Positions 1 to 9,246 of a stretch of 64,000 nt of DNA are shown here, one piece after another. This stretch comes from Sphingosinicella sp963974575 (GTDB lineage: Bacteria > Pseudomonadota > Alphaproteobacteria > Sphingomonadales > Sphingomonadaceae). The notes beneath the pieces are model-generated. The model did no database searches and was not told the origin of the DNA. It saw only the letters and a program-made list of their open reading frames with translations. Numbering within the stretch: position 1 is the stretch's first letter; the number at the start of each line of letters is the position of its first letter. The DNA is taken from positions 124,001 through 188,000 of the forward strand of contig NZ_CAXBBQ010000005.1 of the NCBI RefSeq assembly GCF_963974575.1, given 5' to 3'. Made by a program: the position numbers and the translations under genes.

Positions 1-711
1 TCCTCCCCGACATGGTCGGGTATTGAAAGCGAACACGTCTGCTATAATGCGGGCTACACCAACGTCCACGAGCTGATCCCGTGGCGCACGCTGACCGGGC
101 GGCAACAACTCTATCAGGATCACAAGTGGATGCGCGCCTTTGGCGAAGGGTTTTGCGTCTATCGACCGCCAATCGACACGAAGGCGGTAAAGCCGATGCT
201 CGATGAGGCCAAAGACGCGCCGCACGTCATCCTCAACTTCATCACACCGCACCAGAAATGGGGCATCCATTCGACCTACACCGACAATCTGCTGATGCTC
301 ACGCTGTCCCGCGGTGGGCCGATCGTGTGGATGAGCGAGATCGACGCCGCCAAGGCGGGTCTCGTCGACAACGACTGGGTTGAGGCTTTCAACAGCAACG
401 GCGCGCTGGTTGCACGTGTAGTCGTGTCGCAGCGGATGAAGGAAGGCACATTGTTCATGTACCACGCGCAAGAAAAGATCGTGAATGTCCCCGGTTCGCC
501 GCTTACCGGTCAGCGGGGCGGTATCCACAACAGCGTTACCCGCGCGGTGCTGAAACCGACGCACATGATCGGCGGCTATGTCCAGCTCGCCTACGGCTTC
601 AACTACTATGGGACGGTCGGGTCAAACCGCGACGAATATGTGATCGTCCGCAAACTGCAAAAGGTCGATTGGCTCGAGGGAGCCCTCGCCGATGGGGAGG
701 CCGCAGCATGA
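1..711 (+). CDS. narG: Respiratory nitrate reductase alpha subunit NarG, C-terminal 236 residues (5' end outside window)
   Basis: The reading frame is open from base 1, so only the end of this large catalytic subunit (normally about 1,240 residues) is visible. NarG carries the Mo-bisMGD cofactor and one Fe-S cluster and reduces nitrate to nitrite on the cytoplasmic face of the membrane. The visible part is the C-terminal molybdopterin-dinucleotide-binding domain, including the stretch TSHIST-like 'KWGIHSTYTDN', 'RGGPIVWMSEIDAAKAG' and 'VNVPGSPLTGQRGG'. Its TGA stop overlaps the ATG of narH, and narH, narJ and narI follow directly, which fixes the identity. Nothing can be said about its promoter. 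Confidence 0.95.
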   Translation, partial: SSPTWSGIESEHVCYNAGYTNVHELIPWRTLTGRQQLYQDHKWMRAFGEGFCVYRPPIDTKAVKPMLDEAKDAPHVILNFITPHQKWGIHSTYTDNLLMLTLSRGGPIVWMSEIDAAKAGLVDNDWVEAFNSNGALVARVVVSQRMKEGTLFMYHAQEKIVNVPGSPLTGQRGGIHNSVTRAVLKPTHMIGGYVQLAYGFNYYGTVGSNRDEYVIVRKLQKVDWLEGALADGEAAA

Positions 712-2234
712 AGATCCGCGCCCAGATCGGAAAGGTGCTCAATCTCGACAAGTGCATCGGCTGCCACACCTGTTCCGTCACCTGCAAGAACGTGTGGACC
801 AGCCGCGAAGGCATGGAATATGCGTGGTTCAACAACGTCGAAACCAAACCCGGCATCGGCTATCCCAAGGACTGGGAAAACCAGAAGCGCTGGAACGGCG
901 GCTGGGTTCGCGATGCTGGTGGGTCGATCCGTCCGCGTATGGGCGGTAAGTGGCGGTTGCTCGCAAAGATCTTTGCCAATCCAGATCTGCCCGAGATCGA
1001 CGATTATTACGAGCCCTTCACCTTCGATTATGCCCATCTGCAAAAGACGGGCGAGAGCAAGGCTTTCCCCACGGCGCGGCCACGCAGCCTGGTGTCAGGC
1101 GAACGAATGGAAAAGATCAACTGGGGCCCCAACTGGGAAGAAATACTGGGCGGCGAATTTTCCAAACGCTCCGAGGATTACAACTTCGAGGGCGTGCAAA
1201 AGGAAATATACGGCCAGTTCGAAAACACCTTCATGATGTATCTGCCTCGGCTGTGCGAACATTGCCTCAATCCCACCTGCGTCGCGGCCTGTCCTTCGGG
1301 CGCCATCTACAAGCGTGAGGAAGATGGTATCGTCCTCATTGACCAGGAAGCCTGCCGGGGTTGGCGGATGTGCGTCTCCGGCTGCCCCTACAAAAAAATC
1401 TACTACAACTGGAAAACCGGGAAATCGGAGAAGTGCATCTTCTGCTATCCGCGCATCGAAGCCGGACAGCCGACCGTGTGTTCGGAAACCTGCGTCGGGC
1501 GCATCCGGTATCTGGGGGTCATGCTCTATGACGCGGATCGGATCGAGGAGGCGGCGAGCGTTGCCGATGTCGAGGATCTCTATCAGGCGCAGCTGGACAT
1601 CTTCCTTGATCCCAATGATCCCAAGGTGATCGAACAGGCCCGCAAGGACGGGGTTCCAGAGGCCTGGCTGGAGGCGGCCCGTCATTCGCCCGTCTACAAG
1701 ATGGCGATGGAATGGAAGGTGGCCTTCCCGCTGCATCCTGAATATCGCACGCTGCCGATGGTGTGGTATGTGCCACCCCTGTCGCCGATCAATGCGGCGG
1801 CGAGCGCGGGTCAGATCTCGGTCAACAACGGAATGCCTGATATCCGCAGCTTGCGCATTCCACTCAAGTATCTCGCGAACCTGCTGACGGCAGGTGACGA
1901 GAAGCCAGTGGCGCTCTGCCTCGAACGTATGCTCGCGATGCGCGGCTACATGCGTTCGAAAACGATCGAGGGCGTTCAGAATGACGCCATAGCGGAAGCG
2001 GTAGGCCTGACGGCGAAGCAGATCGAGGAAATGTACAAGGTCATGGCGCTGGCGGACTATGAAGACCGTTTCGTTATCCCAACCGGACACCGCGAGGATG
2101 CCGAGGACATGTTCGATGAGCGCGGTTCGTGCGGCTTTTCCTTCGGTAACGGCTGTTCGAGCGGCACCACCAGTAGCAACATGTTCGGCGCGCCGGCACG
2201 CAAGAAGCTGCAAACGCCGACGGAGGTGTTCTGA
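708..2234 (+). CDS. narH: Respiratory nitrate reductase beta subunit NarH (Fe-S electron carrier)
   Basis: This 508-residue iron-sulfur subunit passes electrons from the cytochrome b subunit NarI to NarG. The ATG at 708 overlaps the narG stop (ATGA), and the N-terminus MKIRAQIGKVLNLDKC is the family's usual start, so the longer upstream frame was rejected. Cluster ligands are visible: C16/C19/C22/C26; C183/C186/C191/C195; C216/C222/C226 with the Trp ('CRGWRMC') that replaces a Cys in the [3Fe-4S] site; and C243/C246/C258/C262. Length is normal for NarH. Translationally coupled to narG and narJ. Confidence 0.97.
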   Translation: MKIRAQIGKVLNLDKCIGCHTCSVTCKNVWTSREGMEYAWFNNVETKPGIGYPKDWENQKRWNGGWVRDAGGSIRPRMGGKWRLLAKIFANPDLPEIDDYYEPFTFDYAHLQKTGESKAFPTARPRSLVSGERMEKINWGPNWEEILGGEFSKRSEDYNFEGVQKEIYGQFENTFMMYLPRLCEHCLNPTCVAACPSGAIYKREEDGIVLIDQEACRGWRMCVSGCPYKKIYYNWKTGKSEKCIFCYPRIEAGQPTVCSETCVGRIRYLGVMLYDADRIEEAASVADVEDLYQAQLDIFLDPNDPKVIEQARKDGVPEAWLEAARHSPVYKMAMEWKVAFPLHPEYRTLPMVWYVPPLSPINAAASAGQISVNNGMPDIRSLRIPLKYLANLLTAGDEKPVALCLERMLAMRGYMRSKTIEGVQNDAIAEAVGLTAKQIEEMYKVMALADYEDRFVIPTGHREDAEDMFDERGSCGFSFGNGCSSGTTSSNMFGAPARKKLQTPTEVF

Positions 2235-2938
2235 TGCACAATCTGCACCTTTTCTCGCTCCTGCTCAGCTATCCGACGCCCGACCTCCAGGCGGTATGCA
2301 GCGAAATCCGCGAACGACTAGCGGCGGATCCGGCATTGCCGCGCGATACAGTGAGGCGGCTGCACCCGTTGCTGACCCGCCTTGCCGCCAGTGACATCTA
2401 TGCCGCGCAGGAAGCCTATGTCGAGCTGTTCGACCGGGGGCGGTCACACAGCCTTCACCTGTTCGAGCACGTCCATGGCGAGAGCCGTGACCGCGGCCAG
2501 GCGATGGTCGATCTGCGCCAACGCTATCTCGATGCAGGGCTTGAACCGGCGGGCAATGAATTGCCCGATTATCTACCCTTGTTCCTTGACTATTGCTCTA
2601 CATTGTCCGAAGCGGCCGCACGCGAAACCCTCGCCGAGCCCGGCGTTGTTCTTGTCGCGCTCGCTGCGCGGCTGGCCGAGCGCGGCTCGGATTATGCCCC
2701 GCTGCTGGCGCTGCTCTGCGAGATCGCGGAGGTCGAGCAGGACGAGGAGGCGCAAAAGGCACTCTCCCCGGTAGACGATCCCGATGATCTGGAGACGCTC
2801 GATGCACAATGGGCAGAGGAAGAGATCCGTTTCACTGCAGACGCGGCGCCCGATCCAGGGGCGTCCTGTCCGCAGGTGAGCGCTATTCTGGATCGTATGT
2901 ACGATCCGGCCCCGGCCACAAAACGCCCGAGGAACTGA
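2234..2938 (+). CDS. narJ: Nitrate reductase molybdenum cofactor assembly chaperone NarJ
   Basis: This 234-residue all-helical TorD/NarJ-family chaperone binds apo-NarG and is needed for insertion of the molybdenum cofactor and Fe-S cluster; it is not part of the mature enzyme. The family signature 'YVELFDRGRSHSLHLFEHVHGESRDRG' region (about residues 57-84) and the following 'ELPDYLPLFL' are present. The ATG at 2234 shares its first base with the last base of the narH stop, so translation is coupled. The acidic tail rich in Asp and Glu is common in this family. Confidence 0.95.
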   Translation: MHNLHLFSLLLSYPTPDLQAVCSEIRERLAADPALPRDTVRRLHPLLTRLAASDIYAAQEAYVELFDRGRSHSLHLFEHVHGESRDRGQAMVDLRQRYLDAGLEPAGNELPDYLPLFLDYCSTLSEAAARETLAEPGVVLVALAARLAERGSDYAPLLALLCEIAEVEQDEEAQKALSPVDDPDDLETLDAQWAEEEIRFTADAAPDPGASCPQVSAILDRMYDPAPATKRPRN

Positions 2939-2941
2939 GCC

Positions 2942-3643
2942 ATGGAAGCTTTCGTCCATCATCTTCTGTTCGGTATTTATCCCTATATCGCACTCGGCGT
3001 GCTCGCCATTGGGTCGATCATCCGCTTCGACCGCGAACCCTACAGTTGGCGCTCCGGCTCCAGCCAACTGTTGCGGCGCAAGCAGCTGATGTGGGGGTCG
3101 GTACTCTTCCACATCGGGGTTCTATTCGTCTTTTTCGGCCACCTTGTCGGCTTGTTGACCCCGATTGCGCTGTTCGACGCGCTGGACATCAGCCATGGCG
3201 CGAAACAGCTTCTGGCCATCATCGCTGGTGGCATTGCAGGTGTGATGGCAATCATCGGCGCCACCCTGCTCATCCATCGCCGTTTCTTCGATTCCCGTGT
3301 ACGTGCGGCCTCCAATTTCAGCGACAATATGATTATCCTGATCCTGTGGGTGCAGCTGGCGCTGGGACTCGCAACCATTCCGTTGTCGGCCGGGCATCTC
3401 GATGGGCATGAAATGGTCAAGTTCATGAACTGGGCCCAGGGTATTTTCACCTTTCGCAGTGACGCCGCCAGCTATATCGCTGACGTCCACATTATCTTCA
3501 AACTACACCTGTTCCTCGGCCTCACCATTTTGCTGATCTTCCCGTTCACGCGTCTGGTCCACATGCTGTCGGCACCGGTGCGTTACCTCTGGCGGGGCGG
3601 CTACCAGATCGTCCGTTCGCGGCGGAGGCTCAGCCATGGTTGA
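2942..3643 (+). CDS. narI: Respiratory nitrate reductase gamma subunit NarI (cytochrome b)
   Basis: This 233-residue membrane subunit has about five transmembrane helices, carries two b haems and oxidises quinol at the periplasmic side, feeding electrons to NarH. Family features visible are the start 'MEAFVHHLLFGIYPYIA', the 'FDREPYSWRSGSSQLL' loop, 'LFHIGVLFVFFGHLVGLL' and the C-terminal 'IFKLHLFLGLTILLIFPFTRLVH' region with the expected haem-ligand histidines. It starts 3 bases after the narJ stop and its 3' end overlaps the next gene by 8 bases. Confidence 0.96.
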   Translation: MEAFVHHLLFGIYPYIALGVLAIGSIIRFDREPYSWRSGSSQLLRRKQLMWGSVLFHIGVLFVFFGHLVGLLTPIALFDALDISHGAKQLLAIIAGGIAGVMAIIGATLLIHRRFFDSRVRAASNFSDNMIILILWVQLALGLATIPLSAGHLDGHEMVKFMNWAQGIFTFRSDAASYIADVHIIFKLHLFLGLTILLIFPFTRLVHMLSAPVRYLWRGGYQIVRSRRRLSHG

Positions 3644-4448
3644 GCTTGTCGAGCGTGCGGTCGTTCGGGTCGGCGGTGTAGAGATTCCCGCCGGCGCGAT
3701 TGCCGCCGAAGTGCAGAATCATCCCGCCCCCGACGCTGGTACCGCCTGGCAGGCCGCTGCCGAAGCCTTGGTGATTCGTCAGTTGCTGCTGACCGAGGCG
3801 GACCGGCAAGGCATCATCGCGCAGGAAAGTCGCGATACCGAAGGACGGCTGCTTATCGAGGAAGATGCCCGCATCGACGCCCTACTGACTTCGGCAGTCA
3901 AGGTGCCCAGCGCCACGACCAAAGAGGCACGACGCTTCTACGAGCGGCACCGTACCCGCTTTGCCAGCGAAACGCTGATCGAGGCAGAGCACATCCTGAT
4001 CGCGGCGAACCCGTCAGACCGGCTCGCCTACAGTCTGGCGGTCGGTGACGTGCGGACGCTGATCCGCAAGATCCAGGCCGACCCATCGCGGTTCGCGGAT
4101 TTGGCACGCGAACATTCAGCCTGCCCGTCAAAAGCGCAGGGCGGCAACCTCGGACAGATCGGGCGCGGCCAGACAGTCGCAGCGTTTGAGGCTGCACTGT
4201 TTGCGCTTGGCGAGGGCGAGCTCTGCGTTGAGCCTGTACGCTCTCCTTATGGTGTGCATGTCGTGCGTGCGGGACGCCGGATCGATGGACAACCTCTGCC
4301 GTTCGAGGTCGTGGAACCCACCATCCGCGACTACCTGGAAGAAGCGAGTGCGCGCCGCGCGACAGCGCAATATCTCGCCATCCTGGCGAGTGAAACGCCT
4401 GTCGAAGGCGTGACGCTGCCCATCGCCGAAGGGCCGCTGGTCCAGTGA
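3636..4448 (+). CDS. PpiC/parvulin-type peptidyl-prolyl isomerase of the nar operon
   Basis: A 270-residue NifM/PpiC-like protein with no signal peptide, so probably cytoplasmic. The rotamase domain occupies about residues 108-215, with the usual 'AEHILI', 'FADLAREHSACPSKAQGG' and 'SPYGVHVV' stretches. Genes of this type commonly follow narI in proteobacterial nitrate reductase operons and are thought to help fold or mature the reductase; that role is inferred from location. It overlaps narI by 8 bases and its TGA overlaps the GTG start of moaA. Confidence 0.85.
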   Translation: MVELVERAVVRVGGVEIPAGAIAAEVQNHPAPDAGTAWQAAAEALVIRQLLLTEADRQGIIAQESRDTEGRLLIEEDARIDALLTSAVKVPSATTKEARRFYERHRTRFASETLIEAEHILIAANPSDRLAYSLAVGDVRTLIRKIQADPSRFADLAREHSACPSKAQGGNLGQIGRGQTVAAFEAALFALGEGELCVEPVRSPYGVHVVRAGRRIDGQPLPFEVVEPTIRDYLEEASARRATAQYLAILASETPVEGVTLPIAEGPLVQ

Positions 4449-5473
4449 TCATCGCGCGCAATCCGGATCAGATCTTCGTGGGAATGGACGAGAACCGGGG
4501 CCTGACCGATGCCATCGGACGCCAATTCGAATATCTGCGTCTGTCGCTGACCGATGTGTGCAATTTCCGCTGCACCTATTGCCTGCCCGAAGGCTACCGC
4601 AAGGTGCACGGAAAATCACACCCCCTGTCCATCGCTGAAACGATCCGTGCGGTGCGAGCCTTTGCGCGGCTTGGTTTGTGGAAAGTGCGCTTGACCGGTG
4701 GTGAGCCGACACTACGCAGCGATTTCACACAGATCGCGCGCGCTATCGCTGCGGTGCCGGGAATTCGTCAACTGGCGATGACAACTAACGGCTATCGCCT
4801 TGCGGAGTACGCGCGGGCGTGGCGGGACGCCGGCATCAGCACGATCAATATCAGCGTCGACTCGCTCGATCCTGCGCGTTTCGCGGCGATCACCGGGCAC
4901 GATCGGCTGGCGGAGGTCTTGCGCGGAGTGTCGGCGGCGCAGGCGGCCGGGTTCGACAGTGTCAAACTCAACGCCGTTCTGATGCGCGGTGTCAATGACG
5001 ACGAACTGGTGGCCATGATTGATTTCGTGGCAGCGCACGATCTGTCGCTCCGTTTCATCGAGGTAATGCGGACCAACGACAATGTCGCCTTTTTCGGGAA
5101 GCGCCATCTTGCTGGGACGGCCGTGGTCGATCAGCTCAAGGCAGCAGGCTGGCAGCGGCTGCCGCGTCTCCCCGGCGCCGGGCCGGCGGTCGAATATGCA
5201 CATCCGGCAGCCAAGGGGCGCATCGGCATCATTGCGCCGTATTCGCCGGATTTCTGCGCGAGCTGCAATCGGCTGCGACTATCCTCCGAAGGAAAACTGC
5301 ACCTCTGCCTGTTCGGCGACGGCGGCATCGACCTACGTCCGCTGCTGCAGGGGGATGACGAGAATGCGCTGGTCGCGCAGATCGTGAAGCTAACCGCTAC
5401 CAAGGCACCCGCACACCGTTTGCATATGGGCGACAGCGGTGCGACCCCGCATCTCGCTTCTATCGGAGGTTAG
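4445..5473 (+). CDS. moaA: GTP 3',8-cyclase MoaA (molybdenum cofactor step 1)
   Basis: A radical-SAM enzyme that rearranges GTP to 3',8-cyclo-GTP, the first committed step of molybdopterin synthesis. The SAM-cluster motif CNFRCTYC places ligands at C39, C43 and C46, the second cluster is C271/C274/C288 ('FCASCNRLRL...HLC'), and the protein ends in the double glycine (SIGG) needed for activity in characterised MoaA. The GTG at 4445 overlaps the ppiC stop, which favours it; an in-frame ATG at 4484 is an alternative. It supplies cofactor for NarG in the same transcription unit. Confidence 0.95.
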   Translation: MIIARNPDQIFVGMDENRGLTDAIGRQFEYLRLSLTDVCNFRCTYCLPEGYRKVHGKSHPLSIAETIRAVRAFARLGLWKVRLTGGEPTLRSDFTQIARAIAAVPGIRQLAMTTNGYRLAEYARAWRDAGISTINISVDSLDPARFAAITGHDRLAEVLRGVSAAQAAGFDSVKLNAVLMRGVNDDELVAMIDFVAAHDLSLRFIEVMRTNDNVAFFGKRHLAGTAVVDQLKAAGWQRLPRLPGAGPAVEYAHPAAKGRIGIIAPYSPDFCASCNRLRLSSEGKLHLCLFGDGGIDLRPLLQGDDENALVAQIVKLTATKAPAHRLHMGDSGATPHLASIGG

Positions 5474-5544
5474 CATGATAGCGACCGTCAGTTCGAACCC
5501 ATCACAGCGGGCTAGGAGACACTTCCGATCGGGTGAGAAAACTC

Positions 5545-6081
5545 ATGCCCGGAATTGACGAGAGGTTGACCTTCCACCCGCTAAACATCGCAGTGCTGAC
5601 CGTGTCTGATACGCGCAATCCGGATACCGATACGTCTGGCGCACTTTTGGCCGAGCGGTTGACCGCAGCCGGGCATTTGCTCGCTGCAAGAGCAATTGTC
5701 ACAGACGATGTCGAACCGATCCGCACACAGATGCGCGCGTGGATTGCCGACCCCAGTGTGGACATCATCCTCAGCACGGGCGGCACCGGATTTACACCGC
5801 GCGACGTAACGCCAGAAGCCGTGATACCGCTGCTGCGGCGAATGATGGATGGGTTTAGCGTGGTGTTCCACCAGGCAAGCATGGGCACAATCGGCATCTC
5901 GACCCTGCAATCGCGCGCCTTTGCCGGGCAGGCAGAAGATACGTTTGTCTTCTGCCTGCCAGGATCGACCGGTGCCTGCCGCGATGCGTGGGATCTGGTG
6001 CTGGGCCTTGAATTCGACAGCCGCTATCGCCCCTGCTCGATTGCCGGGCAGGTTCCACGTCTGCGGGGTTTATGCGCATGA
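5545..6081 (+). CDS. moaB: Molybdenum cofactor biosynthesis protein MoaB/MogA family
   Basis: A 178-residue MoaB/Mog-family protein, expected to bind molybdopterin and adenylylate it ahead of molybdate insertion by MoeA. Visible family motifs are 'VSDTRNPDTDTSG' near the N-terminus, 'STGGTGFTPRDVTPEAV' in the middle and 'LPGSTGACRDAWD' near the end. The ATG at 5545 follows the purine-rich GGTGAGAAAAC; a GTG at 5533 is also in frame. The stop overlaps the moeA start. Whether it acts as MogA or as the less understood MoaB cannot be told from sequence alone. Confidence 0.9.
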   Translation: MPGIDERLTFHPLNIAVLTVSDTRNPDTDTSGALLAERLTAAGHLLAARAIVTDDVEPIRTQMRAWIADPSVDIILSTGGTGFTPRDVTPEAVIPLLRRMMDGFSVVFHQASMGTIGISTLQSRAFAGQAEDTFVFCLPGSTGACRDAWDLVLGLEFDSRYRPCSIAGQVPRLRGLCA

Positions 6082-7292
6082 GCGGGCCATCGCACGCGGG
6101 CGACGACGTGATCGGATTCGAAGCGGCAATCGCTCTTATCGGAAGCGCAGTCGGTCCGCTGGGAACAGTAACTGTGCCGCTGGCGGAGGCTGAAGGGCGC
6201 GTCCTTGCCGAACCGCTACACGCCCGCAGCAATGTTCCGCGCCGGGCGGTCGCCGCGATGGATGGCTATGCAGTGGTCGATGCAGGGACGCAGGTCGGAG
6301 AAGCGCTGCGGGTGATTGGGGAAAGTTGCGCCGGGGCAGGGTTTGGCGGACGGATCGCACCCGGCGAAGCGGTGCGAATCTTCACTGGCGCTCCCATGCC
6401 GGAAGGGTCCGACCGCTGCATCATGCAGGAGTATGCGACACGACAAGGCGATGTGGTGCGCTTCAACCGCGGATATGGCCCTGCTTGGCATGTGCGGGCC
6501 TCGGGCAGCGATTTTGCTGCTGGTGCTTTGCTGCTTGATGCCGGGACGCGGCTGACCCCGCGGGCAATGGTCGCGGCAGCCGCAGCGGACGTGGCGGACC
6601 TTCTCGTCGCTGCGCGTCCACGCGTCGCGATCATCGGTACTGGGGATGAACTCGCCGCGCCTGGTCAGGCCTATCAACGCGAGGATGCCATCCCGGAAAG
6701 CGTGACCTTTGGTGTTGCAGCCATGGTGCAACAGGCAGGTGCCGCCATAGTCTACCGCGCAACCGGCATGGACCAGCTCCCGGCCCTCGAGGCATTGGCG
6801 GCGGCGGCGCTCGATGCGGCGGACCTTGTGATCGTTACCGGCGGCGCTTCGGTCGGCGAGCGTGATTTTGCGAGGCCGATGTTCGCTGCGCACGGGCTGG
6901 AACTGCTGTTTGCCAAAGTCGCGATCAAGCCCGGAAAGCCCGTCTGGCTGGGCCGTGCACAAGGAAAATGGGTGCTCGGCCTGCCAGGCAATCCCACCTC
7001 GGCCATGGTCACCGCGCGGCTGTTTCTGTTGCCGCTTCTGGCACGATTGCAAGGGCGGAGGGTCGACGATGAGCTGCGCTGGCGCACCCTGCCGCTGGCT
7101 GCTCCACTTGGCGCGGCGGGCTCTCGCGAATCCTTTGTCCGAGCGCATTGGGATGACGCCGGGCTCACTGCGCTCGGCAATCAGGACAGCGGAGCACAAG
7201 GCGCGCTCGCCGCCGCCGACTGGTTGATCCGCTGTCCGGCGGGCCAGCCGGCGCTTGGCTGCGGCGCTATGGTCAGCGCTCTGCCGTTTTAG
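6072..7292 (+). CDS. moeA: Molybdopterin molybdenumtransferase MoeA
   Basis: A 406-residue MoeA that inserts molybdate into adenylylated molybdopterin, the last step before dinucleotide formation. Motifs in order: 'VPRRAVAAMDGYAV' (about residues 56-69), 'IFTGAPMPEG', 'DELAAPGQ', 'VTGGASVGERDF' and 'LPGNPTSAMV'. Full family length. It starts 10 bases inside moaB and is the last gene of the nar-moa run; a second ATG (6078) lies two codons downstream. Confidence 0.95.
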   Translation: MRMSGPSHAGDDVIGFEAAIALIGSAVGPLGTVTVPLAEAEGRVLAEPLHARSNVPRRAVAAMDGYAVVDAGTQVGEALRVIGESCAGAGFGGRIAPGEAVRIFTGAPMPEGSDRCIMQEYATRQGDVVRFNRGYGPAWHVRASGSDFAAGALLLDAGTRLTPRAMVAAAAADVADLLVAARPRVAIIGTGDELAAPGQAYQREDAIPESVTFGVAAMVQQAGAAIVYRATGMDQLPALEALAAAALDAADLVIVTGGASVGERDFARPMFAAHGLELLFAKVAIKPGKPVWLGRAQGKWVLGLPGNPTSAMVTARLFLLPLLARLQGRRVDDELRWRTLPLAAPLGAAGSRESFVRAHWDDAGLTALGNQDSGAQGALAAADWLIRCPAGQPALGCGAMVSALPF

Positions 7293-7321
7293 GATGCGTG
7301 GGCTTCTGCAAGCACTCTCAT

Positions 7322-8479
7322 TCAAGCCGCCTGCATCAGGAGGCGGGAGATCATGCGCCGTGCCGGAGTAACGCGCGCCGCTCCGAGGCCCATGTGCCGC
7401 GCGATGCGGCCCGTCGTTCGCTCATCGGTGTACAGCCCGACAATGGCATTGGTTGCAGCATAGAGCGGCCAGGTCGCGACACGATGTCCGATTTCATAGC
7501 GCCGCAAGAGTGGCGCTTCTCCAAGATCACCCGCCTGACGGAGGAGGCCCGCCTAGCGTGCGGTGCCCGATAGCCCAAGATTGAATCCATGCGCCGTAAC
7601 CGGATGCATCCCCACCGCCGCATCACCAACCAGCGCCGCACGCGCGGCGGCGAACCGCCCTGCATAGCTGATTGTCAGTGGATAGCGGTGCAGCGGCGTC
7701 AGCATTTCCATGGCCCCAGAACGCCGACGAAAGCGCCGCGTAAGCTCTGCGCCGAGCGCGCGAGGATCCATGTCGGCCAATGCTGCCGCCTGTCCATCGG
7801 GCAATGTAACGACAGCGGAAGCAATGCACGGACCAAGCGGTAATAATGCCAACGTCTGCCCATGGTCGAACCATTCGGTGGCAATCCCGCAGTGGTCTCT
7901 GTCTAGTCCAACGCGTCCGACCAGCATCGATTTGCCCAAACGATACATCCGCGCCGCAATTCCCAGCTGGCTGCGGAGAGTGGAAAAGCGGGAGTCCGCG
8001 GCAACCACCAACTGGCCCGACAGGCACTGCCCGTTGCCAAGCGTGATCCGGCCTTCCGTTGGCGTTGTGATCACTTGACCAGCGCTGACGCCGGTCATCA
8101 ATTTTATGTTCGCGCGCGCGGCGGCGCAGTCGAAAAGCGCCCGGCGGATGTCGCAGTTCGATACCATCGAACCAAGCTGGCCACCTTTGTTCGTATCCGG
8201 CGTGAACGCCAGCGCGAGCGGTGACTGACCATTGTAGACCTTGGCCCGGGTCAGCGGATGCACGGCATCAGCGGCCAGTCTCTCCCATGCACCGAGGCGG
8301 CGCAAGATTGCCGTCGATTTGTGTGTCAGGGCGATCCCGCGGCCGTCGAAAACGGGCTCGGCAAGCGATCTTTCCTCGCTTTTCTCTATCAGAACAACAT
8401 CAATGCCTGCCATCGCAAGATCATTCGCCAGCGCCAGCCCGGTGGGACCGGCCCCGCAAATCAGAACGGGGTTCAGCAT
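7322..8479 (-). pseudogene. UbiH/UbiM-like FAD-dependent ubiquinone hydroxylase, interrupted by an in-frame TAG
   Basis: A flavin monooxygenase of the ubiquinone-hydroxylase family. The N-terminal FAD-binding fold starts 'PVLICGAGPTGLALANDLA' and the second FAD motif 'ALVGDAAVGMHPVTAHGFNLGL' is intact. An in-frame TAG at 7553-7555 stops translation after 308 residues. Beyond it the same frame continues for 76 codons of typical C-terminal sequence ('RRYEIGHRVATWPLYAATNAIV...'), so the gene was full length (385 codons). Start at 8479 gives the canonical N-terminus. The homologous position usually carries a hydrophobic residue, so TTG to TAG is a plausible single change. Function as UbiM-type hydroxylase is inference from similarity. 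Confidence 0.8.
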
Positions 8480-8510
8480 CGAACTGCTTCCTTGTATTCC
8501 ATACCAGGGA

Positions 8511-9245
8511 TTAGCGAAACGACATCGCAATCGGACTTGATGTGGCAAGACGCACCATATCGAATGGCCGCCCGGCGTGCGCCAGGTTACCGAGCGTAGG
8601 CCGATCAGGGCCTGCAATCGCCTGCTGCACGGTGTAATTGCCGCGGTAACCACGGGCGGCCAGATCCCCCGCCATGTCGAGCACATCTTGATCTTCGAGA
8701 AGCGCGTGATGCACCGTGGTGCGCACTTCGAACGGCACGGACTGTTGTGCGCACAACAGGTCGAGCGTTAAGGAAAAGTTCCGGTAGGCGCACGTGCCGG
8801 TCACCGCACGGAACCTTCCCGGTGGCGCCTTGTAATCGAGCGCGATGCGATCGATGAGACGGGCAGCGAGCAGCCGGGCGACCACATCGGGCCGCAATCC
8901 ATTGGTATCGAGCTTTACGGCAAAGCCCATCGCTTTCACTTGCGCCGTGAAGGCGATGAGACCAGGCCACGCTGTCGCCTCCCCACCCGAAAGCACGACC
9001 CCATCCAGCAGTCCTGTGCGACGGCGCAGAAAATTCAGAACATCCGCTTCCGACAAAACTCCTTTGCCCAGCACGATCTGCGGATTGTGACAATAGCCGC
9101 AGCGCATGTTGCACCCCGCTACCCACAGGATGCAGGCGATGCTGTCTGGGAAATCCAGCATCGTAAAAGGAGTGATGGCGTGAAACGGGCGGGTACGCGC
9201 CACTCGTCTGGCGGCGCTCCCCCTCTCTGGCTCGCGCCCCGACAT
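8511..9245 (-). CDS. nrdG: Anaerobic ribonucleotide reductase activating enzyme NrdG
   Basis: A 244-residue radical-SAM activase that generates the glycyl radical on NrdD. The cluster motif CNMRCGYC gives ligands C45/C49/C52, followed by 'HNPQIVLGKG' and the glycine-rich 'LSGGEATAW', typical of the longer NrdG subfamily found in many non-enteric bacteria. The ATG at 9245 lies 1 base past the nrdD stop; a longer upstream frame overlapping nrdD has no family similarity and was rejected. Co-transcribed with nrdD on the minus strand. Confidence 0.93.
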   Translation of the reverse strand: MSGREPERGSAARRVARTRPFHAITPFTMLDFPDSIACILWVAGCNMRCGYCHNPQIVLGKGVLSEADVLNFLRRRTGLLDGVVLSGGEATAWPGLIAFTAQVKAMGFAVKLDTNGLRPDVVARLLAARLIDRIALDYKAPPGRFRAVTGTCAYRNFSLTLDLLCAQQSVPFEVRTTVHHALLEDQDVLDMAGDLAARGYRGNYTVQQAIAGPDRPTLGNLAHAGRPFDMVRLATSSPIAMSFR

Positions 9246-9246
9246 T

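Noticed and set aside
1095..2213. Minus-strand open frame of 372 codons
   Set aside because: Antisense to narH, which has all its cluster cysteines.
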